From the NCBI GenBank assembly GCA_946811695.1, contig OX328123.1, positions 156,015,773 through 156,079,772 of the forward strand: DNA of 64,000 nucleotides. Direction: 5' to 3'. Shown here piece after piece: positions 10,877 through 22,272 of this stretch (position 1 is the stretch's first letter; each line of letters opens with the position of its first letter). Below the pieces are notes generated by a model. The model did no database searches. It worked only from the letters and a program-made list of their open reading frames with translations, and was not told the DNA's origin. The translations under genes and the position numbers were made by a program. The stretch is from Gonocerus acuteangulatus. Its lineage: Eukaryota; Arthropoda; Insecta; Hemiptera; Coreidae.

Positions 10877-11718
10877 GGTGGAACCGGGCATAGAATATAC
10901 TCCGAAAAAGACAACTTGATAACGCCAAGGACAGCTGATTACAATAGACCTTGAAAGAAGCTACTCGCAGAAGAATAAAACCGTGTAGGGAGCAGTAAGC
11001 ACATGGCCACGAGGTTGTAACTATGATAGAACCTTTCTCATTGAAGTCAGTCATTGGAATGGGACGGGTAAGGAAGTCTCTCATAGATTAGAGGACCAGT
11101 GGTCTTACATAAAAATACCCTAAAAATTAAAATATTTGAATGCGTCTCACAAATTAATAGTAACTCTAATATTAATTAACTCTAAGAATAATTAATATTT
11201 ATAATATTTATTTTAAACAAAAATAATGAACAGAATCATTTATCTACTTACTATGTCCCGTAAAAACAGGACATAAAAACTACACATATGTAAGTATTTG
11301 TCTATGGGGATTAAAGAGAATGTTCATGTTTTAACGAAGATCTACTGTACACAAATCATAGATGATTTGGTTTCTATGCGAAATCGTAACTGATAATGTT
11401 ACATACATTGACATTTTAATCTAAATTCTTCAACTCAATTTTTGTTAACTCTTATTTAAAGGAAGCAGGTACCACAAGTTTATATAATACAGTGTAATAT
11501 ATTGGTCAATTCGTGCCTCTAAATAAGAAGAATATTTGTTATTTATAGCATTGCCTTAGATCGGTCAATGTGTGTTTCTACAGGAGAAGTTCCGATCATA
11601 CTAGACGAATCCTCAGGTCCTTAGCTGTTTATTATCGATGATACATAATAGGTACATCATCAGGTTTATGATTAATATGCAAAAGAATTGGAGAATCCGC
11701 ACATAGACCACTTAATTT
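10877..11718. other. Unrecognised spacer
   Basis: No domain, repeat family or RNA gene recognised. AT-rich. Confidence 0.3.
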
Positions 11719-11732
11719 CCTTCTGGAATTAA

Positions 11733-11813
<81 letters not shown>

Positions 11814-11973
11814 GGCGCATCTACTTCTAGGTCATTACCGCCGACATCCAGGGTGCAGCGAGGAATTTTCCCAAAGAGCCTTGAAATGAGAAAATTCCTG
11901 CCGGAGGTGGGGATCGAACACACCATCTCCCGCTTATGAGTCCAAGGCGCTTACCATTAGACCACGGGAGACC
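11733..11973 (-). mobile_element. SINE family 1, full copy with 77-nt A-tail
   Basis: The T-run 11735-11811 is the A-tail on the minus strand. The body and tRNA-like head follow to 11973. Target duplications CCTTCTGGAATTAA are exact at 11719-11732 and 11974-11987. The long pure tail and perfect TSD suggest a recent insertion. Confidence 0.92.
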
Positions 11974-12102
11974 CCTTCTGGAATTAATATTAAAAAAGTG
12001 ACAATACTCAAGAGAGCAAAAGCTAGGTGGGAGCAACTGTCAAGAAAATCCGTCGAATCTCTTTACCACCCACAAGATTACGGTATTCACAACTCATTCC
12101 GG

Positions 12103-12885
12103 GATCTAACTCAATTTTTTAAAAAAAAGTTAACTTAGACCTCTTGAGTTCTGTGGCCCTTCTTTTTTATTTATAGCACTTTCTTAGATTGGTCAATTTG
12201 CTTCTACGCTAGATATTCAGAAAACAGTTCTAAAACGGCTGTTAGTGGATGGCAACACAGGCACACACAAAAAAAAGTGGTATTTTCCAAAAACACCAAA
12301 CATATATTCTTATGTATCCCCCCCCCAAAAAAATTGTTTTTTTTAAATGACCTTCAAACCGGATTCAAAGTTAGCGACCCCAGAACTTATTAGTGTAGTA
12401 TTCTAGTTCTATGAAGCCACATAATCGTATTTTACCGCGGTTACTCCCTATCTCCATAGGGAGAACCCGCTTATGAGGTTGACCTCACAACGCAATCCGG
12501 AAGTGCCGACTTTCTGTGTAAGTTGGCTAGTGTCAGTTTCCTGTGATTTGTGATGCTAAGCTATACCATTTCTTCGAGATGTACGTAACCGCGCTAAGAT
12601 GACGCAGTTCCTGCGAGTCGGACTTTTTGCATATTCTATAGAAACGTAAAGTTACCTTGAGGACTATAATAGGAAAAAAATAAAACTCATATCTGGACGT
12701 AAAATTTTTTGTTCTTTCAGAATCTGTAGTCAAAAATTCATTTTTTGCAAAATGAACAGATTTGTCTTTGAAATGGCCTTCATTTTGCGCCGATCGAGTG
12801 AAACAGACCTCGGATTCGAATTTAGCGACCCTCAAAACCATGGAACCTCTAGTTATTTTCTATTAAAAGACTTTATACGAAATTT
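12103..12885. repeat. Module M2, copy 2
   Basis: Same order and strand as 7196-7965, but not next to M1. Contains the second 192-bp miniature family A element at 12432-12623. Confidence 0.85.
12432..12623 (-). mobile_element. Miniature family A element, copy 2
   Basis: Near-identical to 7528-7721, carried along with module M2. Confidence 0.7.
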
Positions 12886-12951
12886 GAACTTCAAATGCTC
12901 TTAAACCTGATGTGATGGAGCGAAACACGGACACCGGATTCGGATTCAGCG

Positions 12952-13332
12952 TGTCGAAATACATAAGAATATATTCATGTATGATGTCTATGGGAAATAC
13001 ATAAGAATATATCTATGTATGATGTCTATGGGAAATACATAAGAATTGATGTCTATGGGAAATACATAAGAATATATTTATGTATGATGTCTATGGGAAA
13101 TACATAAGAATATATTTACGTATGATGTCTATGGGAAATACATAAGAATATATTTATGTATGATGTCTATGGGAAATACATAAGAATATATTTATGTATG
13201 ATGTCTATGGGAAATACATAAGAATATATTTATGTATGATGTCTTTGGGAAATACATAAGAATATATTTATGTATGATGTCTATGGGAAATACATAAGAA
13301 TATATTTATGTATGATGTCTATGGGAAATACC
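12952..13332. repeat. 38-bp tandem array
   Basis: About ten units of GGGAAATACATAAGAATA + TATTTATGTATGATGTCTAT, one of them shortened. TACATA and TATGTA within each unit are inverted, so each unit can fold. It starts where module M2 copy 2 and a short spacer end. Confidence 0.95.
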
Positions 13333-13896
13333 TTTTTTTTGTGTGTGTGTGCCTGTGTAATCGTTTGAAATACTGATTCATTTTCTCAATTAATGGCAAT
13401 AAATTTATCAATTTTTTTTTCCATTTGATAAAATAAATCGTAGATGTTCGAAATGTTTTGACATAATTTCATCCTGTACCTACTTTTTAAACACACGAGG
13501 TATGAACATTACATGCTAACATGCAACGATGAAACAGTACTTATTTATTTTTTTTTTCCTTGCTTATTTTATTGTTTGTATCTTATTTTGGAAAAGAGAA
13601 CAATCAAGTCAGAAGAAATCTGGCTTGGACACCATTTCTAATTTGAAAGTCTAATGAAGGCCAGATGAAATAGCGTTCAACATCTAATGATTAGATGTTA
13701 CGAGGGAGTTTCAAAGGTCATAATGGGCTTTAGATCAAAGGGTTGAATGTTTGAACTTTTATGGTTGACTAGGTCATAAGCCGACATTGATTTTCCTGTT
13801 TCACTTCATTAACACGTCATAATTAACATTACAATCTCTTTGAATGCTTTCGTCTGGAGTAAGCACTTTGATTTCATGACCTTCCATGCCATGCAT
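13333..13896. other. Unrecognised spacer
   Basis: AT-rich, no recognisable feature. Confidence 0.3.
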
Positions 13897-14032
13897 TTTA
13901 GCGCGGTTACTCCCTATCTCCATAGGGAGAACCCGCTTATGAGGTTGACCTTACAACGCAATCCGGAAGTGCTGACTAGAAACGTTCACGTTTCAGACCC
14001 GATAGATCACGAAAATATAGGTGGTCCAAATT

Positions 14033-14033
<1 letters not shown>

Positions 14034-14093
<60 letters not shown>
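14034..14093. repeat. (TA)n microsatellite
   Basis: About 28 TA units at the standard place in a family A copy. Confidence 0.95.
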
Positions 14094-14095
<2 letters not shown>

Positions 14096-14587
14096 TTGTC
14101 TGTTAACGCTCTAGCAAGCTCAAAAATGGCCCGATTTTGATCAAATTTGGTACAAAAATCTGGGTTCTAATTTGAAAGGTCAAGTTCGTTGACCAGCAGA
14201 ATCCGCCCACGGGAAAGGTAGTGTTTGGGCGAAATAAATCGTAACGCTTACGTTTTTGAGTTTATATGCTTGCAGGTACTTGTTTTATACGTTCCTTGAC
14301 ATAAGAAAACGAATGAAACCATTTTTAAGGCGATATCTGTAACCGTTTCTGAGAAAAGTGGAATCAATGTTTTTGTAAGTCATTATTTTTTTGTGAGTAC
14401 TTAGAATCGCGGGATTCAATTGAAATTTTTCTAGATCTTGGAAATTAATCCCAACTAAGATGTTTAAATTTTGGTTATATTTGGAGTTAAGGAAGTATGC
14501 GAAAAAAATATTTTATTCGAAGACAAGGTATAGTTGGGATTCGGCTAGGAGAAAAACGTCAGACTTTCAGGAAGAAATCTGTATTTG

Positions 14588-14621
14588 GACGTTTCGGCTG
14601 CACATTGGCAGCCTTCTTCAG
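14588..14621 (-). ncRNA. Hammerhead ribozyme motif (Penelope terminal repeat)
   Basis: Minus strand: CTGAAGA, stem II GGCTGC/GCAGCC, GAAAC, GTC. CUGANGA and GAAA are the conserved hammerhead core; GAAAC-GUC gives the two-pair stem III with no loop known from Penelope elements, which favours a dimer. One extra A lies between CUGANGA and stem II, and stem I (TTTTAG with CAAAT) has mismatches, so activity is unproven. Confidence 0.65.
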
Positions 14622-15162
14622 CTAAAAAAATACAACTTATAAGTAAAAAAAATAAATATACAACTTGTTAGTAAAAAACAGGCAGAAATGAGCGTAGTAT
14701 ATACATCAAGACAATAAATTTTAACCAATCTTATTTTTAAACAATGAAAATACGGTAGTTGGAAAGTAAACAGCATGTAGAAAGTAGTAAGTAAGCAGTA
14801 CAACAAACTAATCAGTACAAAAAAGGAACATTTTTCATATAGTGAGAAAAACAATCTATTCTATAAGTGAATACAATTTATAAAAATTAATATATAGATA
14901 CGTACCACTAGAGAATGCCTAGGGGGGAGGGAGGAAGACCTCGAGGACAACTTAGGTAACCATGGTTGAATGTATGAGGGACAGCAACTACACAGGGGGT
15001 TTTATAGTTTTGACTGGGGGAGGGGTGAGGAAGCGGTATGTCGGTGAAGATGAAAGAAGTGCAATTGCTAGGTTGTAAAAGCGGGTTGTAAAGGTGTTAA
15101 GAGTTTTGGGACACACAAGTAGAAAAATTGTCTGGAGCCTGGGAACAAAGATAAAAAGGAGG

Positions 15163-15530
15163 TCAGGACAATTTATGGAAGACGGCGGAGTAGGCAGGGG
15201 AGATGTTTTGTTTGTCGGTTTTGTAATTAATGTTATTGGGGTTTATGTGGACGCATTCGGAAATCTGTCGTTTTTTGGTGTTTCGTTCTGTGGAAAGAAT
15301 TTTTGTGTCGTCAAAGTTCAAAGTGTGTTTTTTTGTTATGGCGTGTTTTGCGAGGGCGGATATATGGATTTCTTTGTTTTTTATTGTCCGTTTGTGTTGT
15401 GTTATGCGGGAGTGAATATAATTTTTGGTTTCACTTATGTATACTGCATTACAGGAGGGGGTTTGGCAGGGTATTTGGTAAACGCTGTGGGTGGTGCAGT
15501 CATACGGAATGGGATCTTTGAGTTTGGTGT
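15163..15530 (-). pseudogene. Penelope GIY-YIG endonuclease domain, copy 1
   Basis: About 120 codons open. The peptide runs VYQIPCQTPSCNAVYISETK, then SRITQHKRTIKN, SALAKHAITKKH, LNFDDTKILSTERN, KRQISECVHI, NNINYKTDKQNISPAYSAVF. This matches the Penelope C-terminal GIY-YIG nuclease: [VI]Y-x-I-x-C, the YIG of the second motif (here YIS, Gly to Ser), the catalytic Arg in R-x-x-x-H, the A-x-H-A-x-x-x-x-H motif, and the E of the helix (ISE). The function would be nicking of target DNA for reverse transcription. The Gly to Ser change and absence of RT mean it is dead. Its N-terminal edge is fused to a palindrome (15353-15686). Confidence 0.85.
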
Positions 15531-15686
15531 TTTGTCCGTATGACTGCACCACCCACTGCGTTTACCAAATACCCTGCCAAACCCCCTCCTGTAATGCAGT
15601 ATACATAGGTGAAACCAAAAATTATATTCACTCCCGCATAACACAACACAAACGGACAATAAAAAACAAAGAAATCCACAAATCCG
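15353..15686. repeat. Inverted duplication of the GIY-YIG segment
   Basis: Arms of about 150 bp (15353-15506 and 15537-15686) are near-perfect reverse complements around a 30-bp spacer. The plus-strand arm encodes VYQIPCQTPSCNAVYIGETK with the normal Gly, unlike the minus-strand copy. Inverted rearrangements are common in Penelope insertions. Confidence 0.9.
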
Positions 15687-16485
15687 AAAAGTTTTCGGAT
15701 CTTCATACATTTTTCGTATATATCTCGATAAAGGTTGGGAAGTCGTGGTAAGTGGAAGGCAACCATTCGAATGCTTACTAAATTCTCTACAAAAAAGGTT
15801 CTGAAGCATTATTCAATGGGACAACGTCACTCAGAGATACAAGCGCTTCAAACTTAAAGAGTGTTTGTTTTGTTGTTTTGAAAGGGTTTTTCTATTTGTT
15901 TATCTCACTTTTTAAGTGGTTGTTTTTTGTTTTAAATTGCATTTATCAGTAAAATTAGTATTGTAGTAAAATAAGCTAGGAAACGGTAAAAGGTATAGGT
16001 AATACGTTTGGAATAGCTGTGGAAATCAAGATGGCTGTGGCTAACCATGATGGCGTATACATAGGTTTGTTTTGAATTCTCATATCTATATAGCTTTCCT
16101 CCTGCTACAACTGAAGTTATCATTATTTCTTGTTTTATAGAAAGATTTAACCCACGAGAGAATGAACTTTTATTTGCCATGAAGCACATATTTACAGTCC
16201 ATTATTGCAGTGATACGAATTTGCTAGTAAAACAAGGAACTTAAAATGACAACGAATTTTCGGTGGTTTGGAAAAGAGCCTGCTGAGCAGTATTCGTAGA
16301 GTTAGTACGTTTAGTACATAATTGTATTGACTTATTCAGGCTTCCTCAAGAATAAGGATTAAGAATTATCCGCTTCTGTGTAAGTTGGCTACTGTCAGTT
16401 TCCTGTCATTTGTGATGCCTAATCTACTCCACTTCTTCGAGATATACGGAACCACGCTAAGCTGACGCAGTTCTGCGAGTTGGAC

Positions 16486-16920
16486 TTTTTCTGAATCCTT
16501 TGGATTTCATGATCCTTTATTCCGAAACAGGTTCAATGAGAATAAAACGCTTTAACACCATACTTACATATCCCATGTCGATATATATCCTGTTAATTTT
16601 TTATAATTTTGGTTTGTATCTTCAGCTTCATCCAATTTGATTACACTAATTTTTACCGGGATTCCCGCTTGTTTTTTATTCAGCATGACTCGCGAAATTA
16701 CGTGAACCAAGATGAAGTAAAGGTGAATTATCTTGAATCCACACTAAGGGGAGTACCTACATTGGTACGGAAGAAAAACAAAAACATGCATCTTAATCGA
16801 GGTGCCTAAATTGGTACTGAACCGACCCGATCCGATGGCCACCGATTCTATGCCGTTCAAACTTGTTTGTTTCTAAACCGATTTCGGACCGACGAAGAAA
16901 AATGGTGCCAAACCACATAA
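16486..16920. other. Unrecognised spacer
   Basis: No feature recognised. Confidence 0.3.
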
Positions 16921-16924
16921 TGTA

Positions 16925-17075
16925 TTTCAAAAAGGTCTACAGCCTTTACATCTTAACCTATTTCAATGAATATTTTATTAAATTTATTTATTTATTTAAA
17001 GCTAATAAAATTTAGAACAACTTCGTCAATTCGCATTTTTGTTTTTTGTTTCCCTTGTTTATTAAATTAAATGTT
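16925..17075 (+). mobile_element. Diverged fragment of the 39.97-40.65 kb foldback element
   Basis: TTTCAAAAAGGTCTACAGCC, later GCTAATAAAATTT and TTTTTTGTTTCCC, align in order with 39,997-40,135. Its CACAGTG terminus is not preserved. Confidence 0.55.
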
Positions 17076-17330
17076 AAGATGTTTATAACCATCCAATGTT
17101 TATAAACTTCTAATTTTTATAGCCATCCAATGCTCATAACCTTCTAGCTGCCTTTCTTATAAATAATTTTAATAATCATTACTGACGAGCTGTCACTAAA
17201 TCGGATCGCATCGTTTCGGGACCAATTTAGGCCCTCAGGTCGCCGTTGTCGGTCGAACGAAATCGGATTGAACGGATAGGGAGAAATACGGGTCCAGTGT
17301 AGGTGCAGTCTAACAGATGAACGAGGAGAG

Positions 17331-18396
17331 ATGAAATATTGTGAGCCTACGCTGCACTTGGTCAAGCCGAGATACAATATTGTGAGCCTACACTGCACTT
17401 GGTCAAGCCGAGATGAAATATTGTGAGCCTACGCTGCACTTGATCAAGCCGAGATGGAATATTGTGAGCCTACACTGCACTCGATCTAGCCAAGATGAAA
17501 TATTGTGAGCCTTCACTGCACTTGATCAAGCCGAGATGAAATATTGTGAGCCTACACTGCACTTGATCAAGCCGAGATGAAATATTGTGTGCCTACACTG
17601 CACTTGATCAAGCCGAGATGAAATATTGTGAGCCTACACTACACTTGATCAAGCCGAGATGAAATATTGTGTGCCTACACTGCACTTGATCAAGCCGAGA
17701 TGAAATATTGTGTGCCTACACTGCACTTGATCAAGCCGAGATGAAATATTGTGAGCCTACACTGCACTTGATCAAGCCGAGATGAAATATTGTGAGCCTA
17801 CACTGCACTTGATCAAGCCGAGATGAAATATTGTGTGCCTACACTGCACTTGATCAAGCCGAGATGAAATATTGTGTGCCTACACTGCACTTGATCAAGC
17901 CGAGATGAAATATTGTGTGCCTACACTGCACTTGATCAAGCCGAGATGAAATATTGTGTGCCTACACTGCACTTGATCAAGCCGAGATGAAATATTGTGT
18001 GCCTACACTGCACTTGATCAAGCCGAGATGAAATATTGTGTGCCTACACTGCACTTGATCAAGCCGAGATGAAATATTGTGAGCCTACACTGCACTTGAT
18101 CAAGCCGAGATGAAATATTGTGTGCCTACACTGCACTTGATCAAGCCGAGATGAAATATTGTGTGCCTACACTGCACTTGATCAAGCCGAGATGAAATAT
18201 TGTGAGCCTACACTGCACTTGATCAAGCCGAGATGAAATATTGTGAGCCTACACTGCACTTGATCAAGCCGAGATGAAATATTGTGAGCCTACACTGCAC
18301 TTGATCAAGCCGAGATGAAATATTGTGAGCCTACACTGCACTTGATCAAGCCGAGATGAAATATTGTGTGCCTACACTGCACTTGATCAAGCCGAG
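17331..18396. repeat. 41-bp minisatellite, 26 units
   Basis: The unit is ATGAAATATTGTGAGCCTAC + ACTGCACTTGATCAAGCCGAG. 1066 bp is exactly 26 units, without length variation. Two forms, GTGAGCC and GTGTGCC, alternate irregularly. The first five units carry most private changes, the centre is most uniform. Confidence 0.97.
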
Positions 18397-18790
18397 ATGG
18401 AATCCAGGTAGGAATATTATAAACCCTCCCGAAATGACGAAATATCTTGAACTATTTTGTTGCTATTGAAATTACAATATGATGTGAGTACTGCGGTTGG
18501 ACGATATTTTCCCCGAATGGTTTACACCATGATGACGTCCAGGAAAGGAAGTTTGATTAATGAACTTTCTCTCATATGCAAATATGACTACGGCGGAACT
18601 GACCTAGTTCCTTTGATGTCATAGGCTTTTAGTTCAAATTTGTGTCAAGGTAAATAATGCACAGACATGAACTATATTCTCTTCCTCTTTTCACTGCTGG
18701 GATTAGGACGGGCCTGACCACAGCTGTGTTGCTTCTATCACCTCAGACAAACACATATGTTTGGTTTAGCTGTTATACTTATCGATGACA
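18397..18790. other. Unrecognised spacer
   Basis: No feature recognised. Confidence 0.3.
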
Positions 18791-18792
18791 TA

Positions 18793-20238
18793 TGAGGAGC
18801 TTAGTATCAAAGTTAGACAACTCCACTTTTGCTTTTTACAGGAGAGGCAAAAAACCATATCTACTATATTGATGTCAGTATCATGGTGATTTTTTATATG
18901 TTATTCTTATAGGCCTCAGAAACATTATTTCAAAGGCACTACAAAATTATATAAGTATTAAGGCCGTAATTCCACTTTAAATAGTGGAGTTGTCCATGTT
19001 TGAAACCAAGTCATGGAGTTGTCCATGTTTGAAACCAAGTCATGGAGTTGTCTGTTTTTGAAACCAAAGGGAGCCATTTGAAAATTGAACCTATCCTCTT
19101 TTGAAACCAAACAAATATGAATTTGATATGCACGAGGGCGTTTTAATATAATGTAATTATGTCTAATGTAGTAAAACAAAATTATATAGTTAAAAATTAC
19201 ATGAAAAATGTCATTTAAATACAGTTTGACAAAACTGAAATGAAACTAAATTATCCTTATTTTATTAAGTTTAGAAAAAAAGTGGTACTTAGCTATCCTC
19301 TTCGCACAGTTTTACCTATAACTACATGTATTGAAGTGGCTGTGCTATAATTTTCATCACCGTACTCAGCCATACCTGTGCACAGCTAATAAAATAAAGT
19401 TATCAATTAGCGATGCGATTATTTTATGAAAAACGAGTTAACCATTATTATTTTCTGCGGAGAGTTGTTGAAAAGTTTTTAATAGCAAATAACTGAACAT
19501 TAAAGATGAGATCTATTTAATATCTAGTGTGAAACTGTCAATATTTATTTGTTATACACGAAAATTTAAATAAAGAGGAATATGTCGAGAACAGTTACCA
19601 GTACCACATTAGCTGTTAATTTATTCACCTGAGATCTTGAAAATATATTTGGAAGGATACATAGCTCTACCACTTGAGTAAAGTATGAATATTTTAAATT
19701 AAATACCGGCTGTTTTTCACGGTTGTTGTTATATAAAGTTTGTTAATAAAATAATTATTCTATAGAATTGGTAGTGGTCTCATTCGACTCGGCACAAAAG
19801 AAATTCTTTAAAAATCATACCTAAATCAGAAAGATTCAAGTACCTAGAGGTTTTGTCCCAAAATCCGGCATTCGGAACCACAGTGTGCCGGATAATAGCT
19901 AGTTATTATTAAGAATTATCGCCAAATGCACTTATTACAAGTAACTATAAACATTCAGCCATGATGGATTTGCAGTGCATGTTGGGAGCTGATTGCATGA
20001 ATGCAAGCTTCTCATTGGCTACTGATGGAGTTGTCATTTTTTGAACCCAAACTATGTTGGAATTGTCCATATTTTGATTCTGAACGGTTAAAATAAAAGC
20101 TATTTTACCTATTTTCTGTCCGTTGTTTATGAAAAACAGTTGTAAAATCGAATGCAGCATAAAAATCCACTTAAGAATCGACAAAAATCTCAAAACTGAA
20201 AAAAATGGAGTTGTCCAACTTTGATACTAAGCTCCTCA
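18793..20238. mobile_element. DNA element with TA duplication and long TIR
   Basis: Ends are TGAGGAGCTTAGTATCAAAG (18793) and its inverse ending 20238, extended to about 40 bp of TIR including GACAACTCCA. TA flanks both ends (18791-18792 and 20239-20240), as for Tc1/mariner-type targets. No transposase is seen, so it is non-autonomous. The inner part of the TIR (GGAGTTGTCCA...TTTGA) recurs internally at about 18980, 19014, 19048, 20029 and 20070. Confidence 0.65.
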
Positions 20239-20249
20239 TATGTATATAA

Positions 20250-20540
20250 GTCCGTCTCGCAGGAACTCCTTCATCTTAGCGCGGTGCCGTTCATATCCCT
20301 GTTCGGATTTTCTTATAATTATGGTCGCTGACAGTGCGAATAGGGCAGTCATTTATATCTAGGCTATTTATAAGAAAGAACTTACAAACAGGAATGTTCT
20401 TATCTACTAGTCACATGTAGGTTTGGGGTTTGGTTAAACAACGCTGATAGCTGAATACGTTACATCTAGAGTGCTGTAAGTTGCAGGTGCATTACTAGCG
20501 TTATAAGCAACACATGTATCAACGGTCCATAACAACAAAA
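20250..20540 (+). mobile_element. Family A 5' end, truncated
   Basis: GTCCGTCTCGCAGGAACTCC with CTTAGCGCGGTGCCG. Sequence after about 20310 is not clearly family A. Another family A start lies 290 bp downstream. Confidence 0.5.
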
Positions 20541-21441
20541 GTCTGACTCGCAGGAACTGCGTCATCTTAGCGCGGTTCCGTTTATATCTCTAGTGTCATT
20601 AGCAAAGGAGTAGAGGCTGTTATTGGTAGGTTTTGATATTTCGTGAAAAATATAAAATGACATCTTAAACAGAAGGAAAATTTAAGGAGCTACAACAGGA
20701 AACAGATAGTATTCTAAGCAGAAATGACTCCCCCCAACTTCTCAACGTTCGCCATGGGACACTATTACCAATACGCTTCTCATTTTCATACCTTATTTTA
20801 TTAAAATACTAATTTTACTATTAAATGCAATTAAAAAACAATAACCAATTAAAACGTTAGGTAAGCAGTGATAAAACCCCGTTGAAAAGAACAAAACTAA
20901 CAATTTTGAAGATTTAAGCACTAATTTATCGGATTGACATCGCCCAATCGAAATTGACAACAAAACCTTTTATTTAGGAAATTTAGTAAGCATTCGAATG
21001 GTCATTTTCCACTTACCACGATTTCCCCACCGTTATCGAGATATTTTAGAAAATATACGAAAATCCCAAACTTTTTCATGTCTCTTAATGAAATATTTTA
21101 TTTCTAGTACTTCCTTAACTTAACTCCAAACGGAACAAAAATTTATACATCTTATATTAGATGAATATCAAACGTCTAGAACAATTTTCAACTGAATTAA
21201 TCGTTTCTGAATACCTAAACTAAAAATTAGTTTGGAAAAGTAAGTTATTCAATTTTTCTCGAAAACGGTTACAGATATCGCTTTAGAAATGGTTTCATTC
21301 GTTTTTCTACGTTAAGAACTTATAAAATGAGTACCTGCGAGCTCATGAACTAGAAAACGTAAGCGTTACGATTCTTTTCGCGCGAATTTCGCTCCAAAAA
21401 CCATCTTTTGGCGGACGGATTTGCTGGTTAATGATGTTTGA
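20541..21441 (+). mobile_element. Family A element, 3'-truncated
   Basis: GTCTGACTCGCAGGAACTGC start, CTTAGCGCGGTTCCG, and the full central interior up to GGATTTGCTGGTTAATG, where a different MITE begins. The (TA)n tract and 3' hairpin are missing. Confidence 0.65.
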
Positions 21442-21442
21442 T

Positions 21443-21623
21443 GTTTATTTTTCGTCGCTGGGATCATATTTGGCAACCACCGAAGAAGAAACAACAATGA
21501 ACTGGCTGACGAAGATGGAGATGAATCCATCGAAATATCCCAGGAAGAAGTGAGATGGAGTACCACCTGTGGAGAAAAATGCTGTGCCATCCAAAAATAT
21601 CATCCCAGCGACTAAAAATAAAC
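21443..21623. mobile_element. 181-bp MITE with about 30-bp TIR
   Basis: GTTTATTTTTCGTCGCTGGG (21443) matches the inverse of the right end (CCCAGCGACTAAAAATAAAC, ending 21623) with one change. No clear TSD. One plus frame has an acidic stretch (ADEDGDESIEISQEE) that may be a scrap of a transposase N-terminus, not assignable. Confidence 0.6.
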
Positions 21624-21627
21624 GTTT

Positions 21628-22272
21628 GGACTGGATAGGAGGTGAACATATCAAAAGTCCTTGCCCGTAGCCTTTGTGCGGGGGGGGGGGGGGTTGAAGG
21701 TCCCATTTTTCGGGGTTTCGCTTAGATCTCGGAAAACCTGCGTCCTAGCGACATGACTATTCTATAACAAATGAAAGCTTATTAAATTTGCTACAAGTTC
21801 TATTCAATAATTTTTTTCGAGATATCTTTAGTTTTCGAAATTTCCGCTCTTGAAAGTCTGTCATTTTGGGGAAAAACACTTTTACCTCACATTTTTTCCC
21901 CTTTTTAACCGGATAACTCCTCAACGATGCACCCTATAGGGTTGTAGAGTATTGCATTCCCTTCAATAATATATATTACTTTGCTATTTTATGTATTTTC
22001 CTTCAAACGTAAAAACAATTACAGTGTTCATCGTGAAATCTGAAATTTGGCAACTAATAGTCCAGGCAACTAAGAGTTATGTATGTAATGTATGGAACAC
22101 AATTTTTGACTTCATAACTTTGTTTCGGCAAGTTAGGAGGTCAACATATCAAAAGTCCCCGATAGTAGCTTTTCAGCCTGTGGGGGGGGGGGGGGGGTTA
22201 GAAGGTCCCATTTTTCGGGGATTCGCTTTTACCTCGGTATCTACGTGTCCCAACGACATGACTATCCTGTAA
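21628..22272. repeat. Repeat family C, 494-bp unit, about 1.3 copies
   Basis: AACATATCAAAAGTCC, a G-run and GGTCCCATTTTTCGGGG occur at 21645 and again at 22143. The same family recurs at 36,430-36,950. Non-coding; behaves like a dispersed satellite monomer. Confidence 0.75.

Larger units (their letters stand above)
14519..15700 (-). mobile_element. Penelope-like element 1 (truncated)
   Basis: On the plus strand the insert begins with part of a terminal repeat (GTTGGGATTCGGCTA), includes a hammerhead motif, then the GIY-YIG region in minus orientation, and ends in an inverted copy of part of that region. No reverse transcriptase domain remains. Penelope-like elements encode RT plus GIY-YIG endonuclease and carry hammerhead motifs in their terminal repeats, which fits. 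Confidence 0.8.
13897..16485 (-). mobile_element. Family A element interrupted by a Penelope insertion
   Basis: The 3' end (hairpin CTCCCTAT/ATAGGGAG, AACCGCGCTAAAA) is at 13897 and the 5' end (GTCCAACTCGCAG...) is at 16485 on the minus strand. Family A interior runs at 14100-14515 and resumes at about 15710. The middle 14519-15700 is Penelope-like sequence. Nesting order: Helentron-like first, Penelope later. Confidence 0.65.

Noticed and set aside
11632..11820. 62-codon lysine-rich protein
   Set aside because: It is the 77-nt A-tail of a SINE.
12952..13332. CRISPR array
   Set aside because: Units follow each other without unique spacers and the genome is eukaryotic. The same applies to the 41-, 43-, 74-, 99- and 124-bp arrays.
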